Shown piece after piece: positions 49,418 through 63,000 of a stretch of DNA of 64,000 nucleotides. The position numbers and the translations under genes were made by a program. Source of the stretch: Bactrocera neohumeralis (taxonomy: Eukaryota > Arthropoda > Insecta > Diptera > Tephritidae); the NCBI RefSeq assembly GCF_024586455.1, contig NC_065922.1, positions 1,860,001 through 1,924,000 on the forward strand, in the 5' to 3' direction. The notes beneath the pieces are model-generated. The model saw only the letters and a list, made by a program, of their open reading frames with translations. It searched no databases and had not been told where the DNA came from. The stretch's first letter is position 1. The number at the start of each line of letters is the position of its first letter.

Positions 49418-49784
49418 GGGGAAAAAGGCGGAGTGAAATGAATTTCCGAATATCACATTATAAATAACAATTTATATGCAGAAAAAATCGAGAAAAACTT
49501 AAGCTTATGATTTTCATGCTATTTATGTCTGATATTTTGGTTGTCTTATCGGTGGGCAAGTGAAACGCGCAACCAAGGTTCACGCACGATAATAAAGCAA
49601 ACTCACTGGGAACCGCGTTCAATGGTTGAGAACCCACAATTATGTGCGCTCAAACATATATGGAAGTTGCTTTGAAAGAAGATATGGTTCTTTCTACTTC
49701 CTAAGGACGGTGAAAATTGTTGACTGCTTTTGAAGAACGCAATTCACTTAAGCCATAAAAATATCCAGTCACCCCCCAGATGTT

Positions 49785-50340
49785 GACCTGTGAAAAGAGA
49801 TACATAACTTGCACGGTGCGTTATCGTAGTGCAAAAACCAACAGGAGTCAGGTCATAATTCCGGACTCTTTTTACGAACTCTTCACGTCAAAGACGTTTT
49901 TTCGGCTTCGGCTGACCTTTGTCACGATATTTGGTCAATTGATCGTCTGTTTCCAGGTCGTAAGCATAGATCCAAGACTCATCATCAGTAATAATACGTT
50001 TCATGACATGCTGGAAGTCGGAAAGCATGGTTCCAATGTGGTTTTCACTGATCTTTCCGATATTCCAATGCTGGCAGTCAGATCTCGGAATGCAAATCGT
50101 CGATTCTCAAGCACAAATTCCTTTATTTTAGTGACGTGTTGATCATCAATTGATGTTGATGGATATCCTGGACGTGGTTCCTCGTCAACGCGTACTCGAC
50201 TCTCTTTGAATAATTTGTACCAATGAAAAAAACTTTCTCACGACAAACAATTATCATCGAAAGCCTTTTCCAACATTCTCAACGTTTCGATACCAGAAAT
50301 TTGATTCCGCACACCATATATGTACTTCAGAAAGGCAAGC
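49785..50340 (-). pseudogene. mariner transposase relic, internally deleted
   Basis: On the minus strand, in order: GVRNQISGIETLRMLEKAFD (about 50325-50266), SFFHWYKLFKESRVRVDEEP (about 50240-50181), RPGYPSTSIDDQHVTKIKEF (50180-50121), VLENRRFAFRDLTASIGIS and SVKTTLEPC, then (frame changed) MKRIITDDESWIYAYDLETD (about 50005-49946, with the first catalytic Asp), KGQPKPKK (about 49915), and in another frame SCWFLHYDNAPCK (about 49843-49805, with the second Asp). Segments between the second HTH and MKRIIT, and between KPKK and SCWF, are deleted. The third Asp is absent. Confidence 0.85.
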
Positions 50341-50344
50341 GTCT

Positions 50345-53300
50345 ACTAAGCGCTAATGATTATTTTGATATGACATTTGGCACAGATGTCACTGACAGTC
50401 ATACCAACCTAGAAAAAAAATGTTTCGAAGAATGGGTTTTCGCGCGAAATTTTAATTAAAAAGGCTTACAGTAGTAGCTGTCATGGAGTGACTCAGCCAT
50501 CCTGTTTAAAAGTATACCGCAAAGATAAATGAATGAGATGTTGAAAACCCTACCTATTTTATACAATTTTATACCCTGTCTACTTTATTACTTTGGTTAA
50601 TGATTGCGTACTTCGCGTACTCACACTTTCCATTCGTATTACATGTAGAGTGTAAAATACATATTTTGGCTACCAAAAATGAGGGATCCAAGCTTTTTAC
50701 TCGTAGCCGTTATGAAACATTAATTTTCGAGGGTGGTACAAAATTAGTTTTTGTCAACTGAACAGACAACTCGATGCTTGAATCATGGCTGGGATTTATA
50801 GGAACTCATGAAGACGGCTGTTAATTTAAAACTAAAAGTAAGAGATATTATATATATTAATATGGTATAGACTATAGTTAGGTGGCAACATAACCGCAGT
50901 TGTTTATTATACCCAAAGAAATTAAAAAAAAAAAATGATTGAGCCATGTTTTATACAAACCTGGATAATAATAACATCAGGGAAGAACCAATTTTTAATG
51001 CGTAAGGTCAGAGCGCAAATAAAAAAAGTACTTTGAGTCGCCAGTAATGCAAGGTTGTGTTAGAAACATCTTTTTTCTAATTCGAAAATGCCGGGGGCTT
51101 TATATTGTTTGAACTCAGCACTCTTTTATGGTTGAGCAGAGTCAAATGCATTTCCACATTTATCTATTTATTTCATTACCGTAATCTGTACTTGGCATAA
51201 TGCACCGGCCATTCTGCCCGCGCGCGCCTCTTTGTGTAAAGGAGCGTGTCGAACAATGAATGGCCCCGCTGTCGCCGCACCAATCACTCTCTCTTTATCT
51301 GCGCGCTTCGTTGCATGGTCGCTGTGTCGTTTAATTGCAGGCCTCGGTACTTTTGCATTTTTATAATATTCTTGGTGCCCATACATACATATATTTATGC
51401 GCTTTTTTTGATGCGGTGCCACATTTTGTTCCTTCGTTTTTTAATTTAATTTATTTAATTTGTGTGTGCAGTTGCAGCCTTTCGTGTGCGGTTTTGTTGT
51501 TTCTAACAAAAAATGCTGCATTAAAATATAATAAATATAATGTGTGTTTTTATAAAATGCTTGTTGTTGTTTGAGGAATTCATAAAGGCATATGAGCGTT
51601 TTTGTGTGCTGTCCATCGCGGCGTTTGCGACGCCCATTGTGGACTGGATCCACCCAACGCTGGTACTTTGCATTAAAAAAGAGTACACACCTGGTTCATA
51701 ACTGTTCTTTTTTGTGTGAACAATGTGGCTTTGTCCGGGCTTTAAGTAGGTTTAAATGGGAATACTTGAAGAGCCTCGAAATAAAATTAATGATGTAGAT
51801 GTTTGATAATTACATGCAACATGTACACAAATATACAAAAAGTACACACAAAAGTTAATATGCGTCTAAGTGTGTGTCTAGTAACACAACCGATAAAAAT
51901 AATATCATTTTCAACGCCCTTGAGCGCATAAAAACTCCGATGGCGGCAACTCTAATAAAATCAATACCACATAAGTCCCATAAGCTGCACACATACTTAT
52001 GTAAAGGGTAAGTTTTGTAACGCATGGATTTCCTAGAGGGCCATCTGTCAAATCAACTGTCAAATTAAACCAATGTTTACATCGGCACAGCTTTTGAAAA
52101 TCGAAAATATTTAACTTAACGTATTTGAATTGGGAGTACGAATCCTGAAAAAATTATTGTCACTATTTTCAAAAGCGAGTAAGGAGTCGCGTCAGAGAAG
52201 TAACCTGTTCCAGCAGGGTGATACAACATCGCGCTACCACGAGTGAAACAGTATTTATAACCGACTTTTTGGAACCGCAACATTGGAAGAAATGGTCTCT
52301 TCATTATTTTTACTCGCTAGCGCTGTTCTTATAGATCCACGTCACTCCAGTGACCTATGGTATTTTCATTAACTGGCACCGATGAACTAAAACTAACACT
52401 CGTCGTGTTATTGGCAATTTACTCCCTGCTGATAAGAAAGAGAGTTGAAAATTGGATCGACTTTCCTGCTTCTAATAGAACTGTCACATCATGAAATTGC
52501 TGCCTACAGACGAGACTGAATAAAATAATATTAATTTAAAATAAAATTTAAGCCGTGTTAAAATTTAAAGGTAGTTTTACCACTAATGGATCTAGAATGG
52601 CCTAATATTAAACTTAACCTTTTAGAAAATTTGTTCGCTTTTAGTTAAATTATAACTCCGCGGGTTATGTTGAGGTGCCCTTAAAAGCGCCACATTTTTC
52701 TTCACTTATTTATTTACTATACTATACAATACTATAGTAATTAGTTCCATGGATTTCATATGACTGTCGTGAATAATATTAAGTCGTTATTGGGTCTACG
52801 GAAAACGATGCACTCATATAGAGTTCAACGACTAGCGGTTCATAGGAGAGTGGGTGAGCGGGAGCGGTCGAAGCGCTTTGCAATCTGCCGTTGACTTAGT
52901 TAAGCTGGAAGGTGCTGGTTAAATGCAAAACGGACAGCAGCCATAAAACGGTTATTACACAGTCATACAAATCAGTTCAGTATATAGATTTATGTATCAC
53001 GCGCACCAACACATGTGTGTGATGCGTCAACATTTTCGATAGTTTTATTTGAATTTATGTATTTTTTGTCATTTTTTATTTTTGTTATGTTAGTACAGCA
53101 ACAATAGACTGGCCTCCCACCGCACCATGGGACACCGCTCAGTTGCAGCTAGCTGGTGGGCAGCCAACCAAGCGCTGCTGAGTCTATGTGCAGCAGGCTC
53201 CGCTGGCGCGGCCTCCGAACGTCGATCCTGGCACTGGCTTAGGCTGGCAATGGCAAACGCGAATCATATTTTGCTTTCCTTTCCTTTTTTCGGTAATTTT

Positions 53301-55465
53301 CGTTCTCATTCTAGCGCACGCGGCCTTTTTATTTTCGGCCAGCAGATTCGGCAACTCATTTCAATCGTTGTTGCAATACGCACACATATCCTGCACACAC
53401 TGCACTGTTGCGCGCCGGATTCTGTTGCATCTACGCCTATATACAAAATGCTGTTACATGCATGAGTGCTTGAAACTTGGTTTGCCAGTGTTGTTGTTGT
53501 TGTTGCTATTGGGTCTGTCGGCTTAGCAGTTGATTATCATTTATAAAAATGCGCTGCGTCGTTTTTTATTTTAGTGTTACTTTTTTGTATTTCGGTATTT
53601 TTCCACTTACATTCGGAAACTCATCAACGCATCCTCCAGCCATACGCCTCCATCTGCAATGCTGCAGCCCGCCAGAGTCCACCAGGACTCGCCTACATAT
53701 ACAAATATTATTCCATTTTTAATCATTACGTCTATTAATCAAACACTCCACACACACATACATATCACGTCATAAACGCATATGTATACAAACGCACGCA
53801 CACTGACAGGTTGTTTGTTTGTGTATGCGCGCGCTGAAAATATTCCATGTTGCATGTCTGCAGCAGAATGCAAAATGTCCATTCGACGCATCAATTCGCC
53901 GCCACCTACCGACGCGCTGACCCCACCTACAGCGCCCAGCACCACCCCGCGCCTTATATATGCCGTTGTCGCCTAACAACAATGCGTTATGCGTGCGTGA
54001 GCTCACAATCTCATGTCCACGTGCTTGCGTGCGTGTGAGTTTAGCGCATTTTTATATAATTTCCATGTCACACTTTTATTTTGATTTTTATTTTATTTGC
54101 GAATTTTCGTTGTTTTGCCCTTATTTCGCGCCTTTTTTGTTTGCATTTTCCGCGGTTGCTTCCGCGCGCGCCATCATCCCTTGGTCCACACCGGCGCGAT
54201 GGTCGGTCAGTGCAGCGCGCTTTGTTGTTGCCGTTTGTTGCATGCATTGCTGCATCGGCTATGTGTACGGCGAGTGGCAAGTGGCGCGCGGCCTTTCACT
54301 GGGGTTGTTTGCAGGCAGCCGGCTGCACTGGGGGTTGGTTGCAGCATTACTTTATTTATGTGCGTGTGCATTTCGGATGCGTGCAAGTGCATTTGTGTGC
54401 GTGACACAAAAAGCAAATAAACAAAAAAGCTTAATAGGAGAACTTTTTGTGATTTTTCTACTTTTTCTATTTTTCACAATCACACTGACGCATACACACG
54501 CGGCGCGCATGCATGTGAATTTGCACACATCGTCGACTGCAGCCGATAGAGCATTCCGGCAATCGAGCGCCCATCCCGTCGCCGCGCTTACCGCCGCGTT
54601 CAATGTCATCGTGCAGGCAGCACGAAAATTCACAAAAAAGCCTACAAGTTTTGTGGCAAATGCGTCAACAACATTAACAACAACAGCAAGGGCAAAATAA
54701 AAAAAGCGAATAGAATGCAAAGCATCGGCGGTGGGGCAGCGGCATAGGCCGAATATGCAAAAATGCGCATTTGCTCGCGGCCCACGGGTCGGCCGGGCTC
54801 CAGCGGCCAGCCGTGGCCGTTTGCGTCGCACGCCATCTAGTCTCCACATAGTAAGTGTGCTTTCAAATGTGTGTGTAGTTGGCTGTCGTAGTGCTTCGTG
54901 GTGCGTAGGCGAGCGGGAGAGCATGCCAATTAGAGCGAGCGAGCATGATCGATGTTTGTTCGATTTTTATTTTTAGGCTTATTTTTGTTTTGTTTTGTTT
55001 TTATTTTGTCGTTTTCTGCTTTATGTCGAGGGAGGAGAGGGTTTGATTTTATTTGGTGTAGTTTTGTTTTGATGGTTTTTTGTTGCAATCATTATTATTG
55101 TTGTTGCATTTTTGCATGACTGAGTTGGCAAATGAATCTCGCTTGTGCATGAATAGTTGTTGCATTGAAGGAGGATTTGAAAAGTGTGTTTATGTTCGCG
55201 ATGCGTACGAATGCCATTGTAAAAATATATAACTAACTTAATAGATTTAATGAGTTGGACACAGTGGGCGCAGATAGATTACTTCTCATCATAACAACTC
55301 TCAATTAAATTAGTCATACTTTATCTATCAATTAGAGAGCTCTGGCTATACGCTTTATCGATTGACCCATTATAAACAAAAAACACCTTTCCAGAAATGT
55401 CAATTAAATTTAATATTCGAACTTCCCAGAAATGTATAAAAAGCATACATAGTTATAAAATTAGA
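50345..55465. other. Intergenic or intronic DNA, no gene recognised
   Basis: 53120-54920 is GC-richer with many overlapping frames on both strands (up to 246 codons), none with a domain. 52050-52510 has a faint resemblance to transposase remnants but no motif firm enough to call. Confidence 0.4.
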
Positions 55466-55468
55466 CTA

Positions 55469-56260
55469 CGGGGTTTGTCCGGAAAGTAATAGGACTGAGT
55501 CGACCAATCGTTACAATTCTTTAAACACTTTCAAATTAGACACCTTCTGCGTCGATGCAGCGCTGCCAGCGGAATTTCCAAGCATTGAAGGCGTCACGGA
55601 AGGCATTCTCCGAAATAGCCTTGAGAGCCGAGATACATGCTGCTTGGATCCCCTCTGTCGTCTCAAAACGCTTGCCTTCCATCGGCCTTTGTCTCAGGAT
55701 CATATTCAAAGATCCATGACTCGTCACCTGAGATTACGTTATTCAAAAGTTGGGGCGCACTTTCACAGCAGTGAGCACTTTTGAGACCATCTTCGCGCAC
55801 ACCTTGGGCATGTTCAAGTGCTCTATGACAATTAAACGAATACTTAGTTGACGGTCTGAGTTCAAAACTTTGCGCACACGAGTCATATTGTCGGTGTTTG
55901 TCGAAGTCGCAGGTCTCCAGCACGGTCTTCATCAGAGACCTCTTCCCGGCCCTCAAAAAGGCCTGGTGCCACCGAAACACACAAATTCTTGCTAAAGCAA
56001 CATCTAGGTAAGCCTGCTTGATCATATTAAACGTCTCTGTCGCAGATTTACCGAGTTTCACACAGAATTCAATCGCGTACCTCTGCTCTAACGAACGCTG
56101 CAATTTCGGATTGCACCACTTACAGAAAATGTTTGTCCTGACTATCCAGGTGCTCGCAGACAACACCAGCCGTTCCTTCGTTCAAAGTACAGACGCGGCG
56201 GTCAAACCCTGCAAAAACATTGTGAGTTTCAAATATTACAGAGACAGTTGGCGGATGCGC
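55469..56260 (-). mobile_element. mariner element, internally deleted, one end intact
   Basis: The 3' end of the element (left here) is CGGGGTTTGTCCGGAAAGTA with TA at 55467-55468. On the minus strand the transposase shows LEQRYAIEFCVKLGKSATET then FNMIKQAYL (about 56085-56000), VFRWHQAFLRAGKRSLM (about 55980-55930), LLNNVISGDESWIFEYDPET (about 55748-55690, first catalytic Asp), then directly RFETTEGIQAACISALKAIS and ENAFRDAFNAWKFRWQRC (about 55667-55560), which is the C-terminus. The core with the second and third Asp is deleted and the middle is shifted. The other end, somewhere in 56260-56400, was not recognised. Confidence 0.85.
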
Positions 56261-56269
56261 TAAGTCCAA

Positions 56270-58300
56270 ACGACACTTGTCAAGTTGGTTGGCAACAATA
56301 CATATATAAACAGGAATAACCACAAGGAGAATATCGGTAATGATCGCAGACTTCCTTAGACCCGATGTGCGGTTTGGTCCAGTGCTTAAATTAAGAGAGC
56401 GTATTAACAAGTAATCAGAGAAACCAGAATTTGGAAAGTAAAAATGGATGACTCCTAAATCGATACATTGTAACTGGCCGTTGAACTTTTAGTCTTCCCA
56501 AACCTCATAGTATTTCGAAATTCAATTAAAATAAGGAAAACTAATATTCACACGAAAACATAGAATGACAAAAGTCAATTGACGGGCGGTGTTTGTTTAC
56601 CACCCAATGACGCAAATATTGCAAATAGAGCAGCTGTCACATTTGCCATGGCAGCAAATTTGAATGATTTCTACACTGTTTTGAATTTGAATTCGAATTC
56701 AATTAAATGCGCCTCCTTTTTGCTTGATTTTCTCCACTGTTAAGCGGCTAAGCAGCGGCGCCGGCAGAGTCCCCACACTTGGGGTTGGGAATGCAGGGCC
56801 TTTTTGCTGTGTCGCATATAGGGGCTGCTTTGAAAACAATCCGCACAACCGTATTCCATTTGCCTTTTTGCAATGCACTTTTTGGTGCTCTCACGTGCGT
56901 AAATGTGGCGGAGCGCGTGAGTGTGCATGTGTGAGCGTGCGTTAGGCTGCCGAAAAAGTGCACGACAACAACAGCGAATGCGACAACCACAACCACCGCG
57001 AAAACGACCAATGCAACGCCTATCCTTATCGGCGACGCGAGGCCACCGACCAGCGACCAGTGCAGCGAGCACGCACACAGCTGTTCGCGCGTTCCGCGTC
57101 CACAGCGCGTCCGTGCACCCCACAACAGCGGCAACTGCCCTCACCCCGCTGCAACATGTACGTCGACGTTTACACTTTTTATTTTTAGTTTTGGTTCATC
57201 TTATATCACTTTTTCGACTCCCATTTCGTTTGTGATTATCTTTTTTAATTTATTTTTTGGCTCGGCGTGGCGCTCTCTGCCTCACTGCCGCTCCATTGCT
57301 CCCGTTTCGGAGCGCACATTTTTATTTATTGCGCTAAACTAACATGAATAGCAGAGACGCACGTGAGGGCAGCGCCGCAAACTGCAGCAGCGCATGCTGC
57401 AGGATGTTTAGCAAGGAACGCGGCGGTGTTGCAGGCGCAGAACAAAATTTTTATATGGTTTCAATTAAGTTTTTTCATCTTTTTGGTGTGACTGGTCAGG
57501 TTTTGTTTGATTTTTATATTTTTAATACTTTTTCGATTTTTTCCGTACTCGTAAATTGCACTCGATAGAGAAGCGAGGATAATGTGGAGCGCGCATATGC
57601 AACCGTGTGCGTTTACGCCATAGTGAAGGGCCGGAGATGGAAGTTGTGGCACGAAATTGCACAACACACTGATATAAATACGTATACATGCACATATGTA
57701 TGTATGTCGCACTCAACGATAATATTGAGTTTCGTCATTCCGCTCGAGTTTGAGTGGAGAGTTGGCTAGGCCGCTCCGTGCTGGAGGACAGACTGCAACG
57801 GTGCTATGTATGAGCCTACTGATTGATTTTTATTTTTCTGCTTCACTTATGTGCACGAAATGGTGGCAGGAGAAATGCCGAAATCCAAAAACGCAGTAGA
57901 AAAAAGTGCAAAAGAAAAAATCAAAGCCTGCAACGTCAACAACATCAGCGGCGACAACATTGACAACACAACCGCAGAGCGCACGCATACATGCACATCC
58001 TCGAGATATGAGAAGGTGCTGGGCACACCACAGACAGCGTACCACCGCTCAGACCCTGCATGGCCAAGGCTTATGCACTGCGATCTCTGCAGAACAGCAG
58101 CTCGGTTCGCATCGGTTCCCAGCTTGCTGCAAATCGGCTCTGCGCGCGGTCACTAAGCACACGGAAGCGGCTGCAGCGGCACAACTGCAACGCAACTCAG
58201 CTTGGCGCTCAGCTTAACTTGGTTGGTTCCGACCACGGACGGCAGACACGGCCATAGCAGCAACAGATATAACAACGGCGGCGCGACGCAGCAACGCACG
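56270..58300. other. GC-richer non-coding DNA, possible promoter region
   Basis: 56720-58260 is GC-richer with overlapping frames of 100-134 codons on both strands and no domain. It directly precedes the A-rich leader at 58300-58989. TCAGCT initiator-like words at 58197 and 58209, followed by GGACGG, could form a TATA-less core promoter, but the spacing is not exact. Confidence 0.3.
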
Positions 58301-58974
58301 ACAATGCAATCAAGCGACTATACTCGACATGGAGATCAAAAACTTGTACCCAAAATTATTTTGAAATAGTTCAGAACAGTTTAGATGAACATCAGTGAGC
58401 TTTCGGATTGGTCGTGTTTTTTGGAGCTTACCTTGTATCCGAGCGATCCCAGTAAAATCAAAGTAGTAAACACTGCAAGCAACTGGATTTTTCCCCAAGT
58501 ATAGAACAGCCAATAAATGTGAAAATATGCAAGTGAAAAAAATTTTGAAGTCCCAGATTTTCAGAGAAGAAAATTCTTTTGAAATGTTACAAACAGTGAA
58601 CAGTGAAAGTTAGACCGTTTCGAAAATAAGGCGATTGAAACTGTTCAAAAATTACTGATGTGGCATACTAAAAGTCACAATGCTGTTGTAGGATCTCAAA
58701 CAATGAAGTTGATTTTCAAAAATAAAAGTGCTATAAAAAATCTTGTCTTCAATTCGAACATTTCGAACGCATAAACAAATGTGAAAACAAATAGAAGTAC
58801 TTAAAACGAAGAGCAAACTTGTTGAATTCAGAAGTGCTTAAAAGTGAAAGTCTCAAAACTTGAATTTAGTGAATCTAAGTTATTCGATAGTGTCAGCTAG
58901 TGAAGCACACCGAGCGATTAATCGGGACGTACAGAGTAGTAAAACCATTAACGATTTGGATATCACGGGCGAAG
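58300..58974 (+). other. Candidate 5' untranslated leader
   Basis: A-rich sequence with many AAAGTGAAAG, GTGAAAAC and AAGTGCTTAAAA words and no long frame, typical of fly 5' UTRs. It ends at an ATG that is followed closely by a canonical splice donor. The start of the transcript is not known. Confidence 0.35.
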
Positions 58975-58989
58975 ATGCCAATTGAAGCG
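58975..58989 (+). CDS. Candidate first coding exon (5 codons), gene unknown
   Basis: ATG CCA ATT GAA GCG, encoding MPIEA, is followed at once by the donor GTAAGT (58990-58995), so the exon would end between codons (phase 0). The ATG context is GCGAAGATGCC. Short first coding exons that follow a long leader and lead into a long intron are common in fly developmental genes. The rest of the gene would lie beyond this window or in unrecognised exons to the right. Confidence 0.3.
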
Positions 58990-58999
58990 GTAAGTTGAG

Positions 59000-59705
59000 C
59001 TTTTCCAAGCCCTGAAAATTACACATGGTTGCCGTCGATGTTAGTTATTAACTATTACGTTGTCTTTTCTCTGCTTATCATCAGCGGTAAAAGTGCAAGT
59101 TTTCTATAAATAATTTTGGATTCATGTCTCACTTTCATTTCCCAAGCAATATAATATTCTTAATGTTACAATTTGATATTGGCTAGATAGGAGTCTGAAC
59201 TATGTTCGTCAGAGACACAAGGTCGAATCACAATTCTTATTCCACTTAGGAAATTTTTTTGGTCTCAAAGTTCTCAGATTACGCTTTGCTGCCAACATAT
59301 CGCTTCTAACCAAGCATTTCGTATTATTTTCTGAACGAAGACACTATTTTCAAGTAGATCAAATTTAGTTTAGTTTTTAGTAAACATATTGTTGAACTGA
59401 CGAAGCGGAGTCACGAACCACAAGTAGGATTAACGGGGAAAGCAAGCTAAAAGTCCAATCGAGCTTATTCATTGAAGCCCAATACTAATATTAATACCCC
59501 CCTATGTGTGGTCTGATCTCGTGGATTCTTTTCTAAACCACCGTAACCGCTGACAATAATTTGTGATGCCATATTGACACCTAAAATTCAAAATAATTTA
59601 GCATACATTTTTTTAAGTTTAGGAGAAGGAAAAACTATATTAAACTGATTTAAAATTTGGTTATAACTTGGTTATATCCGATAGCAGAATTTTAAAATTT
59701 TGCAC
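59000..59705. other. No gene recognised
   Basis: AT-rich, without domain or recognised repeat. It may be the first intron of the candidate gene starting at 58975. Confidence 0.35.
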
Positions 59706-59710
59706 CCATA

Positions 59711-60027
59711 TTGGGTAGCCAAAAAAGTCTTTTCGTATTTCTGATCAAACTTCAACTTATTTTTTTATATTTATTTTTATAGATAAATAAACAAATATGT
59801 ACCATTTTGGTCGACCACTTTTTGCCATTTTTTCGTTAGAGACTTTATTCCAGGGCAAATCGAAATTTTGAAATTTCCAGAACGGAAATTAGTTTTTCTT
59901 GGTTAAATGAAGCTTCAAATCTCACCTTTCAAGCATGGTATGACTCACTGTGATTGGTAGCACTGGAGATATACGACTGTAATGACATCTATTAACAAAA
60001 TACGAAAAGACTTTTTCGACTACTCAA
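59711..60027. mobile_element. 317-bp deletion derivative of the 16.3-kb mariner
   Basis: Ends TTGGGTAGCCAAAAAAGTCT and, complemented, TTGAGTAGTCGAAAAAGTCT, flanked by TA (59709-59710 and 60028-60029). The first ~130 bp match the left side of the element at 16330-17463, including ATGTACCATTTTGGTCGA. The rest matches its right side, including GTAGCACTGGAGATATA. About 0.6-0.8 kb of transposase is missing. It is a MITE-type, non-autonomous copy of the same family. Confidence 0.88.
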
Positions 60028-60029
60028 TA

Positions 60030-63000
60030 TTTATGTAATGTGATATAGTAAATTCTAATTCGATTTTTTTGCTGATATGTTGTTTTGCATTTTAGATTTT
60101 ACGCTATACTGGCCCTCTGACCTTACCAAATATACTTCATAGAGGTGTGTGAATATTAATAATTAGATTTTCTTTCTTTGTTGTAAAAAAATATGAAACT
60201 ATACTTTTATGGTCTAGTTACACTAGTTTACAGTCATTTTGCGACTGTGATGTTAGGTGCTGTTTCTTGCTAATTTGAGGTTGCAAAAACCGAATATGAC
60301 AGTATTTAAGGAGGTGTAGGAGTGGTCCAAAAACTCAAATTCATAACCAGGACACCTCAAATACATTAAAAGTCATAAACTAATGCTCTGATATTATCGT
60401 ACTTTAAAATATACGCTCTATCTCTCAGTGAGGTTTGAAGGCTATAATTTACGGTGTAACACATAAAACAAATAAAACCTTCGCCTTAAACACTCTTTGT
60501 TGTTGGGTTCATCTAGGCGGTATAAATATTAAAATTAAGTTTGAATTAAAATTTTTTTTAGAAAATACCCAAATCTCGCAACGAATAGTGAATTTTATGC
60601 GACACATTTTATGTTATTCTCTTAATGCTTAACTTTCTAATTACACAAGTGAAAATGTAATTTCTTTCAGCAAATATTTATTTAAAAGTTTGTAAAATAT
60701 TTTTATTGATAACATATAGAAAGAGGTTTGTGTGAGAAATGAGCTATAAATCAGAGTGTTTATCACAATTGTCCTGGGCTCTGAGGCTGGAGCTATGAAC
60801 TAATTTAAAACGGATTAAGCACTTTTAATTCTTGGCACTGTGAATATAATTTCGCTTCTGTGGCGACAAAAATCGAATTAAAACAACAAAAGCTCAAGAG
60901 CAGGTGAAATCAAACAATGCGCAACTCAAATAGTAATAGAAACTTCAACAAGCTTCAACAATACAACAGCCGCACAGCTGTTGTGGCACAAGGCACAACA
61001 AAAACAAACGAATTAACAGAAATAAGCAAAATTCAAAGTGGCGGAAATTTCACAACAGAAAAAACGCCTAACAATTTCGCGCGCGATTTGATGCTCAGAA
61101 AGGTGATGCGGACAAACACTTGGCCATAAACACCGCCAGCCGCAGCAGCAACAACAACGCAAAGGCACTCAATAGTGGCACTTTAGGGCGAGTAGAAAAT
61201 AGCATGAAAATAGCAAAACAACAAACGAGCGCCACAAATGCCGAGAACAAAGGAAACACTTGACGCCAACACACTCAGACACATACACACACACAGGCGC
61301 ACACGTCATGCAATTGTTGTGGCTGCCAGCTGCGAACAAAAACTAAAATGCATCGTACGACGAAGCCGGCACCTAAAGGCGCTAATGTGCAGCATCCCGA
61401 ATGCTCCATACTGCATGCCACGTGCCACACACCATATCCGGTGCCAAGCTACATTATGCTAGAAAATCGCCATTTTTAGATGATAAAATGGACGGAAGCT
61501 CAACATGTTGACGCGGAGCAGAGGTCGTGTGGCATGTTGCATCGCAGCGCGCGTAGGAGCAGGGCTGGCATTGTGAAACAACATTTGTTGTTTTGCTGCC
61601 TGTCAGGGTCACGGTTGATAGATGAAGTCGAGGTTTCAGCAATCGCTGCAGTGCGAAATGAGTCAATAGTACAGGGCAAACCACTTAGCCGGCATATAAA
61701 TTGCTTTCGTATCAGGAAAATGGTGTTGTTTTATATTATCTCCATAAGCTCATTCATACTGTTGCTGCACGCATAGTGGAGTCTAGCTTAGTAGCGCCCA
61801 TTTTATAACCCAACGTTTTTATGACGCAACACGGCGCTGGCTTTTATGCTCATCCGATTGGCGCTCCAGTAGCTGCAGGCTGCTGGAATGAGTTTTAATG
61901 TGTTGTTGTTGCAAGTGCAGCATATAGATTATAGGATAGTTGCTAATATGAACACTAAGCAAGTTGCAACCTCTGTCGTGCGGCACTAAGCGCAGCTGAT
62001 TGCACAGCAATCTCATTAAATTTAATGCGTTGCAATTAGCAGCACATTCATGGCACAAATAATCGCACAAAGGCGCTCTACTATCTCCGTTATCCACTAC
62101 GGGCCAATAGCGACCATATAGTTAAGCGTGTGTTACGCCACAAATGCTTAATTTCAATTAGACGGCGTTGTGGCAAAATAATTAATACCCAAATAAATTA
62201 CTATTTATTGTTGGCTCATTAGGTTTTGTGCGCTTGCCACGCGGTTGCATCTTCGCTTTATTGTAGCACGGCTGTTATGGCTTTTGGCTTTTCAGCTGTG
62301 TTTGTGTGGCATTAGTGGCAATGTGGCAACTAGTTTGATTGTTGCAATATGCACCTGTTTTGACACTCCTCGCTGTTATTGACCTGCCACGTTGTATGTG
62401 GCACAGTTCTAAGGGTACATTCCAGGGCGTCCGCTGATGCGGTACTCATGTTGCATATGACAGCTGCTCGTCAACGCAGTGCGTGCAACCAGGGCATACG
62501 TTGCAACACACAACAACACCAAAGTGTTTATTGCGTTTTGTTGCGGCCACTGGTGTTGATGGCCATTAAGGTGGCGGCAGTTGAACTTACGTAATATTTA
62601 TGCTAAGCAAAAAAAGCAAAAGGTTTGCTATAAAACGGCACATAACGGTAAACAAGGAACAGGAAAGCATTCGACTATCCGAAGTTGTACGCTCTTTCAC
62701 TGGTGTGTCGGCTTGTCGTCTTCACACGTCGTTGCGGCAGCCACAACTCAACGCCACACGGCGGCGTTGCATGTGGCAACACGATAAAGTGTTGTTGATC
62801 GTTTTGCTCTTGTTTCTGTTTTGATGTCTTCGTTATAGGTTAATGAAATTATTCACTTTGCGACGTTTTTCTTGGTTCTTCAGCTTAGAGCTGATGGCTG
62901 ACTGTTGTTGCCAAGCGGCCTCTTGCGGTGGCTGCCCAGCAAATCGTTTCGAACCTGGATTAAACAGTGAGTATGGAAGGATAAATCCAAAAGTTCTACT

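Larger units (their letters stand above)
44045..49780. other. Intergenic or intronic DNA, no gene recognised
   Basis: Short frames throughout. A TATAAAAAA at 46357-46365 with a TCATTC initiator-like word at 46395-46400 is spaced about 40 bp, longer than the usual 30, so a promoter is doubtful. A possible small ORF at 49019-49417 is listed separately. Confidence 0.4.

Noticed and set aside
52050..52510. Faint transposase-like words (LFQQGDTTSR, PRHSSDLWYF)
   Set aside because: Similar to mariner-superfamily motifs, but the order and downstream sequence do not fit, so no call was made.
53960..54700. 246-codon open frame, the longest apart from actin
   Set aside because: It overlaps other long frames on both strands in GC-richer DNA, has a biased Cys/Phe/Ala composition and shows no domain.
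54352..54924. 190-codon minus-strand frame
   Set aside because: Mirror of the GC-rich stretch with the frame at 53960; no recognisable protein features beyond chance hydrophobic runs.
62940..62965. tRNA-like B-box word TTTCGAACCTGG
   Set aside because: No A box, acceptor stem or anticodon arm could be folded around it. The same was true of TGGGTTCGAACC near 19541.
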